A stretch of 64,000 bases of DNA from RPQJ01 sp963726665 (GTDB lineage Bacteria > Pseudomonadota > Gammaproteobacteria > Steroidobacterales > Steroidobacteraceae), in contig CAVSDW010000012.1 in NCBI GenBank assembly GCA_963726665.1, positions 620,001 through 684,000 of the forward strand, written 5' to 3'. Below, one piece after another: positions 8,915 to 16,038 of this stretch. A program made the position numbers and the translations under genes. Each line of letters opens with the position of its first letter. Position 1 is the stretch's first letter. A model generated the notes under the pieces. The model was not told where the DNA came from, did not search any database, and saw only the letters and a list, made by a program, of their open reading frames with translations.

Positions 8915-8932
8915 AAGCAAATTTCGAGCCAG
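8915..8932 (-). promoter_or_regulatory. Sigma-54 (RpoN) promoter of the PEP-CTERM gene
   Basis: Read on the minus strand the site is CTGGCTCGAAATTTGCTT. The -24 GG and -12 GC are exactly 10 bp apart, and it matches the consensus YTGGCACG-N4-TTGCW with one mismatch (A to T). It is 55 bp upstream of the PEP-CTERM start, which would give a leader of about 45 nt. PEP-CTERM genes in other proteobacteria are known to be controlled by RpoN with the PrsK/PrsR two-component system, so the site fits the gene. The rest of the 343-bp gap 8861-9203 is AT-richer than its surroundings and holds no gene I can support. Confidence 0.78.
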
Positions 8933-9203
8933 CGCTAGCTGACTCTTTTGTGATCAACGCTTTATCCGGGCAAGCTGAACCACATTCGGTCTTACCGCGT
9001 TGCAATATGTAATAAATTCCGACGCAACAGCCAGCCGATCAGATAGCCACTCAGCCCGGTCGATCGACAGCAATGCGGGGCCGGTCATACGATCGAAGTC
9101 GTGTCATGCCTGGCGCCCCCGGTCGACCAGCCCGCGTTGGCCGAGGTCGCCGCTCTCATGTAATAGTCGCCTCCCCTCGACTCAGGCCCGCGGACGCCGC
9201 GTC

Positions 9204-9311
9204 ATGTCGCTCCAGCAGCCCGGCACAACGCTCGAACCCGTTCGCGCCATCACGCTCGAAGAGGTCCGCGCGGCGCGCGAGCGAATCGCCGGCACCATCG
9301 TGCGTACGCCG
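9204..9311 (+). pseudogene. Threonine dehydratase N-terminal fragment (36 codons)
   Basis: From ATG 9204 the frame encodes ITLEEVRAARERIAGTIVRT with a short leader. This closely resembles the first helix of PLP-dependent threonine ammonia-lyases (IlvA/TdcB family, which continue through RTPL into the catalytic domain). After RTP at about 9311 the resemblance stops and an LtrA-family sequence begins in the same frame. Nothing of the dehydratase catalytic domain, such as the PLP lysine, is present in the window. I read it as the remnant of a gene interrupted by recombination. It is short, so chance resemblance is possible but unlikely given the density of matches. Confidence 0.6.
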
Positions 9312-10505
9312 ATGACCACCAGCCGCCACCGACTGTTCCGTGACCGATCGGCGCACAGCCACAGCATCGTCACCTATATCGAGCTGTTCTTCGACCTGGT
9401 GTTCGTCTTTGCGATCACGCAGCTGTCGACCCGGCTGCTCGACAATTTGACGCTGGTCGGCGCGCTGCAGACGCTGACGCTGTTCCTCGCGGTCTGGTGG
9501 GTGTGGATCTACACCAGCTGGGTGACCAACTGGCTCGATCCGGAGCGGGCCAATGTCCGGCTGATGCTGATCGTCATGATGCTGGGCGGGCTGGCGCTGT
9601 CGAGCGGCATTCCCGATGCCTTTGGCCAGGCCGGCCTGCTGTTTGCCGGGGCATATGTCGCGATGCAGGTCGTTTCGCAGTCTTTACATGGTCTGGGCGT
9701 CGCGCGGCGTGAACGAGGGGCGCAGGCGTAATTTCCTGCGCATCAGTTTCTGGTTCCTGCTGTCTGCGCCGCTGATGGCTGGCGGGTGCGATCAGCCCGC
9801 CTGAGGCGCGGCTGCTGCTCTGGGCCATCGCGCATCGCCATCGAATATCGCGGGCCCGTTGCGCTGTTCCGCACACCCGTCCTCGGCAGCGTCCACCTTC
9901 GCTGATTGGGAATGTCGGGCGGCCACATGGCCGAGCGCTGCGCGCTGTTCATCATCATCGCGCTGGGCGAGGCGGTGCTGGTCACCGGCGCGACCTTTGC
10001 CGAATTGCCGTCCGACACGCCGACCACCATCGCCTTTGTCGCCAGCTTCCTCGGCAGCGCGACGATGTGGTGGATCTATTTCGACATCGGAGCGAAGCGC
10101 GCCTCCACGATGATCAGCGCGGCCGACAATGCCGGGTTCATCGCCCGCAATGCCTATACCTATCTGCACATGCCGATCGTGGCAGGCGTCATCGTCAGCG
10201 CCGTTGCCGACGAGATGATCCTGGCGCATCCGACGGGAGCCAGCAGCCTGACCCTGGTCCTGGTGAGCATCGGCGGGCCGTGGCTGTTCCTCGTCGGCAA
10301 CCAGGCGTTCAAGTGGAGCACCTCGGAGATGAAGTATCCGCCGCTGTCGCACTGGATCGGCATGCTGCTGTTGCTGGCGATTGGCGGCGCGGCCTGGTGG
10401 TTCGGCTGGCAGCCGCTGACCATTGGCATCGCAACAACCGGCGCGCTGGCCTTCACCGCAATCTGGGAATGGGATTCCCTGACCGGGCACAAACTGCTGC
10501 GATAG
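9312..10505 (+). pseudogene. ltrA: LtrA family (low temperature requirement A) membrane protein, multiply frameshifted
   Basis: The N-terminal half (RHRLFRDRSAHSH, YIELFFDLVFVFAITQLST, AVWWVWIYTSWVTNWLDPER) and the C-terminal half (MSGGHMAERCALFIIIALGE, ending DSLTGHKLLR) are typical of LtrA, a multi-spanning membrane protein of unclear function. Between about 9670 and 9915 the reading frame must shift five times (near 9675, 9787, 9833, 9891 and 9911) to follow the family. The sum is a multiple of three, so start and end are in the same frame. Five indels in 250 bp is far denser than elsewhere in the window. This suggests real decay or a very poor stretch of sequence. The frame is continuous with the threonine dehydratase fragment upstream. 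Confidence 0.8.
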
Positions 10506-10580
10506 GAGACCGGCGGGATGACCATCGGACATGCGGTCCCGGTCGGGACACGATGGGTGATGGAGGCCAAGAAGAGGATT

Positions 10581-10657
<77 letters not shown>

Positions 10658-10710
10658 ACGAGGGGCCGGAATTGTCCGGACCCCGGGGGATCGAGTCAAG
10701 AAACAGGGGA

Positions 10711-10750
10711 GGGGACATTCTCCTATTTCCCGAAAACGGGGAATGTCCCC
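10711..10750. repeat. Palindromic repeat related to the 14417-14471 pair
   Basis: GGGGACATTC at the left and GAATGTCCCC at the right form an inverted repeat around a centre containing TATTTCCCGAAAAC. The arms share the core GGGGACATTCCCC with the larger repeat near tRNA-Gln. It sits between ychF and tRNA-Met, downstream of ychF. It may be a REP-like element that also forms a 3' mRNA hairpin. Confidence 0.7.
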
Positions 10751-10759
10751 TTCACCCCC

Positions 10760-11854
10760 TCACACGTTGAACCGGAAATGCATGACGTCGCCCTCGCGGA
10801 CGACGTACTCCTTGCCTTCGAGCCGCATCTTGCCGGCCTCCTTGGCGCCCTGCTCGCCCTTGCAGGCGATGAAGTCGTCGTAGGCAATGACCTCGGCGCG
10901 GATGAAGCCCTTTTCGAAATCCGTATGAATCTCGCCGGCCGCCTGCGGCGCGAAGGCGCCGATGTGGCTGGTCCAGGCCCGGGCTTCCTTGGGGCCGACC
11001 GTGAAGAAGGTCAGCAGGCCGAGCAGGTGGTAGGCGGCACGGATCACGCGGTCGAGGCCGGGCTCGTGCAGGCCGAGTTCCTCGAGGAACGCCATGCGAT
11101 CGCCGGCCTCCAGCTGCGCGATCTCGGACTCGATCGCCGCGCACACCGGCACCACGTCGGCGCCCTCCGCGTCGGCGCGCTTCTGGACGGCATCCAGGTA
11201 CGGGTTGTCCTTGAAGCCGCCCTCCGCGACGTTCGCCACGTACATGAGCGGCTTCAGCGTGATCAGGCAGTACTCGCGGAGCAGCGGGCGCTCCATCGGG
11301 TCCATCGGCAGCGTGCGCGCCGGATTGCCCGCGTCGAGGTGGGCACGCATGCGCTTCAGCAGCTCGAACTGCCGCATCGCATCCTTGTCGCCCGCCTTCG
11401 CCGCTTTCTCGGCGCGCCGCAGGCCGCGCTCCACGGTGTCGAGGTCGGCGAGCCCGAGCTCGGTGTTGATCACGTCGATGTCAGCGATCGGATCGATCCG
11501 CCCCGCGACGTGCACGATGTCGTCGTTGACGAAACAGCGGACGACCTGGGCGATCGCGTCGGTCTCGCGGATGTGCGCCAGGAACTTGTTGCCGAGGCCC
11601 TCGCCCTTCGAGGCACCGGCGACGAGTCCCGCGATGTCCACGAACTCGACGGTGGTCGGAATGAGCTTCTCGGATTTCGCGATCGCGGCGAGCTTTGCCA
11701 GCCGCAGGTCCGGCACCGGCACCACGCCCACGTTCGGGTCGATGGTGCAGAAAGGATAGTTCGCGGCCGCGGCGTTCTGCGCCTGCGTCACCGCGTTGAA
11801 GAGCGTGGACTTGCCGACGTTCGGAAGCCCGACGATGCCGCACTTGATGCCCAT
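10760..11854 (-). CDS. ychF: Ribosome-associated ATPase YchF (EngD/OLA1)
   Basis: A 364-residue Obg-family P-loop protein at the usual length (363). Walker A is GLPNVGKST, followed by the switch motif DIAGLVAGASKGEGLGN and a C-terminal TGS-like domain that ends EGDVMHFRFNV. The family prefers ATP over GTP because its G4 motif is altered, and it binds the ribosome. It is followed by a palindromic repeat and tRNA-Met, and preceded by pth, the conserved order in many gammaproteobacteria. The gap to pth is 54 bp and contains a copy of the stop-codon repeat element. Confidence 0.97.
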   Translation of the reverse strand: MGIKCGIVGLPNVGKSTLFNAVTQAQNAAAANYPFCTIDPNVGVVPVPDLRLAKLAAIAKSEKLIPTTVEFVDIAGLVAGASKGEGLGNKFLAHIRETDAIAQVVRCFVNDDIVHVAGRIDPIADIDVINTELGLADLDTVERGLRRAEKAAKAGDKDAMRQFELLKRMRAHLDAGNPARTLPMDPMERPLLREYCLITLKPLMYVANVAEGGFKDNPYLDAVQKRADAEGADVVPVCAAIESEIAQLEAGDRMAFLEELGLHEPGLDRVIRAAYHLLGLLTFFTVGPKEARAWTSHIGAFAPQAAGEIHTDFEKGFIRAEVIAYDDFIACKGEQGAKEAGKMRLEGKEYVVREGDVMHFRFNV

Positions 11855-11860
11855 GGTGGA

Positions 11861-11912
11861 AGTGACTCGTGACCAGCGGTTAGCGGTTGGTGGGAGTGCG
11901 GACCGTGATCAC
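11861..11912. repeat. Stop-codon inverted-repeat element, divergent copy after pth
   Basis: On the minus strand this begins in the pth stop codon (TGATCACTGATCACG) and carries CCGCTAACCGCTGGTCAC, which matches the pattern ATCCGCTATCCACTAGTCAC of the copy after prs. It is shorter and more diverged than the copies at 13356-13453 and 56163-56265. Confidence 0.5.
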
Positions 11913-12499
11913 TGATCACTTCCCTTGGTATGGAGAATCTTCATGGCCTTCTCGGCCCCGTCGCCAATGAACACCGGCAGTGCCTCGAGCGACGCGGCGA
12001 CGCTCCCGACGATCGCCTCCTCTTCGGCCGGCGCGGCTCGCTGCAGCACGTAGTCGATCACCTGGTCGCGGTCGCCCGGGTGGCCGATGCCGATGCGCAG
12101 GCGCCAGAAATCCGCGCCACAGTGCGTGATCGTGTCGCGCAGCCCGTTGTGACCGCCGTGGCCACCGCCGAACTTGAGTCGCGCCGTGCCTGGCTCGAGA
12201 TCGAGTTCGTCGTGCACCACCAGCACCTCGGCGAGCGGCGCCTTGGTGTAGTCCACCAGCGAGCGGACCGAAATGCCGCTGCGGTTCATGTAGGTCTGCG
12301 GCTTGAGGAGCGTGAGCTCACGCCCCGCGACCTCGACGCGCGCCACCTCGCCCTGGTAGCGCGAGTGCGAACGGAACTCCACGCCGTGGGCGCGCGCGAG
12401 CGCATCCACGAACCAGAAGCCCGCGTTGTGGCGCGTGAGCCGGTGCTCGGGCCCGGGGTTCCCGAGCCCGACGATGATCGAGAGCGCTGTGCCAGCCAT
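11909..12499 (-). CDS. pth: Peptidyl-tRNA hydrolase
   Basis: A 196-residue cytoplasmic enzyme that releases tRNA from prematurely ended peptidyl-tRNA. The family signature is complete: GLGNPGPEHRLTRHNAGFWF with the catalytic histidine H24, LLKPQTYMNRSG, the aspartate in VHDELDLEPG, and GGGHGGHNGLRD. It lies in the rplY-pth-ychF order typical of gammaproteobacteria, 66 bp after rplY, with a hairpin and T-run between them that may lower read-through. The stop codon lies in a repeat element. Confidence 0.97.
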   Translation of the reverse strand: MAGTALSIIVGLGNPGPEHRLTRHNAGFWFVDALARAHGVEFRSHSRYQGEVARVEVAGRELTLLKPQTYMNRSGISVRSLVDYTKAPLAEVLVVHDELDLEPGTARLKFGGGHGGHNGLRDTITHCGADFWRLRIGIGHPGDRDQVIDYVLQRAAPAEEEAIVGSVAASLEALPVFIGDGAEKAMKILHTKGSDQ

Positions 12500-12511
12500 G
12501 GGTGAGTCCGG

Positions 12512-12543
12512 AAAAAGACCGGGCCGCCCCGGAGGGCGGCCCG
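12512..12543 (-). terminator. Intrinsic terminator or attenuator between rplY and pth
   Basis: A 9-bp perfect GC stem (12520-12528 with 12535-12543, loop of 6) is followed on the minus strand by GGTC and five T residues (12516-12512). It lies 22 bp past the rplY stop and ends 12 bp before the pth start. It probably gives partial termination so that pth is made at a lower level than L25. Confidence 0.65.
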
Positions 12544-12565
12544 AATCGATCGGCGCGGACGCCGG

Positions 12566-13291
12566 TTACTTCTTCGCGTCCTTGCCCTTGGCCTCGGCCG
12601 CCGGCTTGGCAGCAGCCTTGGCATCGGCCGCCGCAGGCGCAGCGCCAGCAGCAGCCGCAGGCGCGGCTCCAGGCACCGCGGCCACGGCCGCCTCGGCGGT
12701 CGGCGCCTCGACTTCCTCGGCACGCGCGTGGTGCACGGACACCACCGGCGAATTCCGGCCGTGGGCCAGTTCGACGACCTCCACGCCTTCCGGCACCTTG
12801 AGGTCCGCCAGGTAGAGCATCTGGTTGATGTCGAGCCCCGACAGGTCGACGTCCACGAACTCCGGAAGGTCCTTCGGCAGGCAGGTGACCTCGACGTCGT
12901 TGCGGAGGTGCGACACGACGCCGCCCTTCTTCACGCCCGGGGCGACGCTCTCGCCCTTGAAGTGCAGCGGGATGGAAATGCGGATCTTCTCGTTCTCGAT
13001 CACGCGCTGCAGGTCCACGTGCAGCACGGCGTTCTTCGCCGGGTGACGCTGCACGTCCTTCAGGATCGCGGTCTGCGTGACGTCGCCGACGCGCAGGTTG
13101 ATGATCGTGGAATAGAAGCGCTCGTTGTCGAGCATCAGCAGCAGTTTCGTGTGGTCGATCGCAAGCGCGCGCGGCTCGCGATGGCCACCGTAGAGGATGG
13201 CGGGCACCTTGTTCTCGTGACGCAGGCGGCGGCTCGCACCTTTGCCCTGCGCGTCACGGAACTCGGCGTTGAGTTCGAATGAGGTCTTCAT
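12566..13291 (-). CDS. rplY: 50S ribosomal protein L25/general stress protein Ctc
   Basis: 241 residues, the long (Ctc/TL5) form with two domains. The 5S rRNA-binding L25 domain is residues 1-95 (FELNAEFRDAQGKGASRRLR, PAILYGG), then a beta domain to about residue 185. An Ala/Pro/Glu/Lys-rich tail of about 55 residues (AAVAAVPGAAPAAAAGAAPA) follows and is probably disordered. It binds 5S rRNA in the large subunit. GGAG lies 7 bp before the ATG at 13291. It is flanked by prs upstream and pth downstream, the conserved order. Confidence 0.96.
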   Translation of the reverse strand: MKTSFELNAEFRDAQGKGASRRLRHENKVPAILYGGHREPRALAIDHTKLLLMLDNERFYSTIINLRVGDVTQTAILKDVQRHPAKNAVLHVDLQRVIENEKIRISIPLHFKGESVAPGVKKGGVVSHLRNDVEVTCLPKDLPEFVDVDLSGLDINQMLYLADLKVPEGVEVVELAHGRNSPVVSVHHARAEEVEAPTAEAAVAAVPGAAPAAAAGAAPAAADAKAAAKPAAEAKGKDAKK

Positions 13292-13355
13292 GAGTAGCTC
13301 CGTTCAACAACAGTAAATGCCGTCCGCTCGCGACCAGGCTGGACGACTCCGGGAA

Positions 13356-13453
13356 AGTGAATAGTGACTAGTGGATAGCGGATGGTAAGAAGGGAGTCGC
13401 ACGCCTCGGCGTCTTTTACACTATCCGCTATCCGCTAGATCCCCTATCCGCTA
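13356..13453. repeat. Stop-codon inverted-repeat element after prs
   Basis: One arm is GTGGATAGCGGATGGTAAGA around 13371-13390. The other is the tandem CTATCCGCTATCCGCTAG at 13421-13437 plus a further CTATCCGCTAG at 13444-13454, which includes the prs stop codon. The middle (13391-13420) is unique. The same design and the GTAAGAAG stretch recur after lipA. Confidence 0.75.
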
Positions 13454-14404
13454 GTCTATGTACAGCGAGCTCACGCTCTCCTCGTCGCGTATGCGACGCA
13501 TCGTCTCCGCGAGCAGGCCCGCCACCGTGAGCTGGCGGATCTTGCGGCACGCGCGCGCGTTCTCGCGCAGCGGAATCGTGTCCGTCACCACCAGCTCGTC
13601 GAGCGCCGAGGCCTCGATCCTGTCCACCGCCGGGCCCGAGAGCACCGGGTGGGTGATGTAGGCCGCGACGGTCTTCGCGCCGTGGTCCTTCAATGCCTTC
13701 GCCGCCTGGCAGAGCGTGCCGGCGGTGTCCACCATGTCGTCCACGAGGACGCAGTTCTTGCCCTCGACCTCGCCGATGATGTTCATCACCTCGGACACGT
13801 TGGCGCGTGGCCGGCGCTTGTCGATGATCGCGAGGTCCGCGTCGTCGAGGCGCTTGGCAATCGCGCGTGCGCGCACTACGCCGCCCACGTCCGGCGAGAC
13901 GACCACGAGGTCGTTGTACTTCTGCTTCCACACTTCGCCGAGCAGTACCGGCGAGGAATAAACGTTGTCCACGGGGATGTCGAAGAACCCCTGGATCTGG
14001 TCGGCGTGCAGGTCGACCGTCAGTACCCTGTGCACGCCCACGCCGGCGAGCATGTTGGCCACGACCTTCGCCGTGATCGCGACGCGCGTGGCGCGCGGAC
14101 GGCGATCCTGGCGGGCGTAGCCGAAGTACGGCATGACCGCGGTGATGCGGCCGGCCGACGCACGCCGGCAGGCGTCCACCATCACCAGCAGTTCCATCAG
14201 GTGGTCGTTGGCCGGCGGGCACGTGGACTGCACGACGAACACGTCGCGCCCGCGCACGTTCTCCATCAGCTCGACCGTCACCTCGCCGTCGCTGAAGCGG
14301 CCGACGTGCGCCCGCCCCAACGGCGCCTGCAGGTGGCGCGCGATGTCCTGGGCCAACTGCGGGTTGGCATTGCCGGTGAACACCGCCATCGTCGCGCCGT
14401 CCAT
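13451..14404 (-). CDS. prs: Ribose-phosphate pyrophosphokinase
   Basis: About 317 residues, normal for the family (about 315). It makes PRPP from ribose 5-phosphate and ATP for nucleotide, His and Trp synthesis. Signatures are FTGNANPQLAQDIA at the start, the metal/PRPP loop DLHADQIQGFFDIPVDN, RPRA in the flexible loop region and VLVDDMVDTAGTL for ribose-5-phosphate binding. ATG 14404 is chosen because GGGAG lies 7 bp upstream; ATG 14389 and GTG 14407 are possible. Its promoter region holds a large palindromic repeat, then tRNA-Gln and ispE. That repeat and tRNA lie upstream on the same strand, so prs may be co-transcribed with them. Confidence 0.97.
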   Translation of the reverse strand: MDGATMAVFTGNANPQLAQDIARHLQAPLGRAHVGRFSDGEVTVELMENVRGRDVFVVQSTCPPANDHLMELLVMVDACRRASAGRITAVMPYFGYARQDRRPRATRVAITAKVVANMLAGVGVHRVLTVDLHADQIQGFFDIPVDNVYSSPVLLGEVWKQKYNDLVVVSPDVGGVVRARAIAKRLDDADLAIIDKRRPRANVSEVMNIIGEVEGKNCVLVDDMVDTAGTLCQAAKALKDHGAKTVAAYITHPVLSGPAVDRIEASALDELVVTDTIPLRENARACRKIRQLTVAGLLAETMRRIRDEESVSSLYID

Positions 14405-14416
14405 CACTTCACTCCC

Positions 14417-14471
14417 GAAATAGGGGACATTCCCCTATTTCCTCTGGAAATAGGGGAATGTCCCCTATTTC
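14417..14471. repeat. Perfect 25+25 bp inverted repeat of palindromic REP-like units
   Basis: Two 25-bp near-palindromic units, 14417-14441 (core AGGGGACATTCCCCT) and 14447-14471 (core AGGGGAATGTCCCCT), are exact reverse complements of each other around a 5-bp spacer CTCTG. Each unit can fold alone, and the pair can form a 25-bp perfect hairpin. It lies 13 bp upstream of the prs start and 2 bp past the 3' end of tRNA-Gln. Related arms occur at 10711-10750. Confidence 0.9.
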
Positions 14472-14473
14472 GG

Positions 14474-14548
14474 TGGCTGGGGTGGAAGGATTCGAACCTC
14501 CGAATGGCGGGATCAAAACCCGCTGCCTTACCGCTTGGCGACACCCCA
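14474..14548 (-). tRNA. tRNA-Gln (anticodon TTG)
   Basis: A 75-nt cloverleaf with encoded CCA. The acceptor stem TGGGGTG pairs with CACCCCA (U-A first pair, discriminator G, typical for Gln). The anticodon stem GCGGG/CCCGC surrounds the loop TTTTGAT, so the anticodon is TTG. The T arm is GGAGG-TTCGAAT-CCTTC. It lies between ispE and prs, the usual gammaproteobacterial position. Confidence 0.95.
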
Positions 14549-14557
14549 TCGCATTCG

Positions 14558-15451
14558 TCAGCGGCCGGACTCCGATCCGTCCTGCTCGAGTTCGCATCTC
14601 GCGGCCAGCGGCGAGCGGTTGAGCCCGCGCACCACGTGACCGGTCCAGCGCGCCGGCAGACGGGCGAGCGCCTCGCGGGCCTCGGCCTCGCCCGGCATCG
14701 CCGCGTACACGCAGGAGCCCGTACCAGTGAGCCGTGCTGAACCAAACCGTGCAAGCCAGTCCAGCGCCTCCGCCACCGCCGGAAAGCGCCGCCTGACGAC
14801 CGGCTCGCAGTCGTTCCGCCCACCAGCCGTCAGGAAACCGCGAATTGTGATTACCGGGGAATCCCTTGTCAATTCAGGGGCTTTAAACACCTCGGCGGTG
14901 CTGACGGCCACGTCCGGGCGGACCAGCAGGTACCAGGGCTCCGGGAAGTCCACCGGCGTGAGAATTTCACCAACACCCTCGGCCCAGGCGGCCCGGCCGC
15001 GGACGAACACCGGGACGTCGGCCCCGAGCTCGAGTCCAATCGCGGCGAGTCCGTCGAGGGAGAGGCCAACCCCCCACAACCGGTTCAAAGCCACCAGTGT
15101 CGTGGCCGCATCGGAGCTGCCGCCACCCACTCCACCTTGCATCGGCAGCCGCTTCACGACTTCTATTGCCACCCCGGCCCCGTTCGCGCCGCTGGCAGCC
15201 TGCAATCGCCGGGCGGCACGAATGGTGAGGTCCTGCTCCGGAGGGACCCCCGGCACGTCGCCGATGCGCTCGATCACCCCCACCGGCCGCTGCCAGAAGC
15301 GGATCTGGTCGCAGAGGTCGATGAACTGGAACGCGGTCTGCAGCAGGTGGTAGCCATCGGCGCGCCGGCCGACGACGTGCAGGAACAGGTTCAGCTTGCC
15401 GGGCGCCGGCCAGGCATCCGGCCTGCCGAGCGCGATTCCCGCGTCGCTCAT
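14558..15451 (-). CDS. ispE: 4-diphosphocytidyl-2-C-methyl-D-erythritol kinase
   Basis: About 297 residues. It phosphorylates CDP-methylerythritol in the MEP isoprenoid pathway. It is a GHMP kinase with the N-terminal PAPGKLNLFLHVVGRRADGYH and the ATP loop PMQGGVGGGSSDAATTL; LTGTGSCVYA is the third GHMP motif. The start ATG 15451 overlaps the lolB stop by ATGA, the mark of translational coupling. An upstream in-frame ATG at 15484 would overlap lolB further and is less likely. Confidence 0.96.
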   Translation of the reverse strand: MSDAGIALGRPDAWPAPGKLNLFLHVVGRRADGYHLLQTAFQFIDLCDQIRFWQRPVGVIERIGDVPGVPPEQDLTIRAARRLQAASGANGAGVAIEVVKRLPMQGGVGGGSSDAATTLVALNRLWGVGLSLDGLAAIGLELGADVPVFVRGRAAWAEGVGEILTPVDFPEPWYLLVRPDVAVSTAEVFKAPELTRDSPVITIRGFLTAGGRNDCEPVVRRRFPAVAEALDWLARFGSARLTGTGSCVYAAMPGEAEAREALARLPARWTGHVVRGLNRSPLAARCELEQDGSESGR

Positions 15452-16038
15452 GGACCGCGTCCGGCCGCCGGCGAGACCTGCCATGCGTCCACCGTGACCT
15501 TGAGCCTCACGCCCTCGCGGGTCGCCGTAAACCGCGCCGGCAACGATACGCCCATGGTCGGCGTGAAGGCGTCATAGCCGATGCGCCAGTCGGCCTGCTC
15601 GATCACGCGCAACGGCGTCGTTGCCGCATCCTCGACCCGTGCGGAGCCCACGGGCGCAGGCACGCCCAGCATCCAGTAGCGCAGGTCAGACCATGGCAGG
15701 TCGGCGCCCAGTCGCTCGCGAAGCAGCGCCCTCGTCTGTTCGGTGTCGAGGCGGCGCCCGTCGTCGTCGGTGATGCTGAGTTCATCGCCGAGCGCGGTCA
15801 CCCGCAGCGCTCCCGCGCCCAGCGGACCGCGCAGCGACAGCGTGGTCGCATCCGCGTGCTGTTCCCAGGTGAACGACCCGCTGCCTCCCTCTCCGTTGGC
15901 GGCAAGCGCGAGACGGCCGGTCGCAGTCCAGGACGCGTACGCGGACGGATCCGCGGGCACGTACGGCGAATGCGGCACCGGCGCCACGGCGCAGCCACCG
16001 AGCGCCGCCAGGACCAGGAGCGCAACGGACCGGCGCAT
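15448..16038 (-). CDS. lolB: Outer membrane lipoprotein LolB
   Basis: About 196 residues with a lipoprotein signal (LLVLAALGGC lipobox, modified Cys near residue 15). LolB receives lipoproteins from LolA and inserts them in the outer membrane. The middle region (TGRLALAANGEGGSGSFTWE, LSLRGPLGAGALRV) is the LolB half-barrel start, and position between a TPR protein and ispE is the conserved lolB locus. The ATG at 16038 overlaps the TPR stop by one base. Confidence 0.93.
   Translation of the reverse strand: MRRSVALLVLAALGGCAVAPVPHSPYVPADPSAYASWTATGRLALAANGEGGSGSFTWEQHADATTLSLRGPLGAGALRVTALGDELSITDDDGRRLDTEQTRALLRERLGADLPWSDLRYWMLGVPAPVGSARVEDAATTPLRVIEQADWRIGYDAFTPTMGVSLPARFTATREGVRLKVTVDAWQVSPAAGRGP

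Noticed and set aside
10711..10750. Hairpin after ychF as a standard rho-independent terminator
   Set aside because: There is no T-run on either side, and the arms match the REP-like repeat at 14417-14471.
13356..13453. Tandem CTATCCG repeats as a CRISPR array
   Set aside because: Units are only 7-8 bp with no spacers of constant length and no cas genes; they are arms of an inverted-repeat element.
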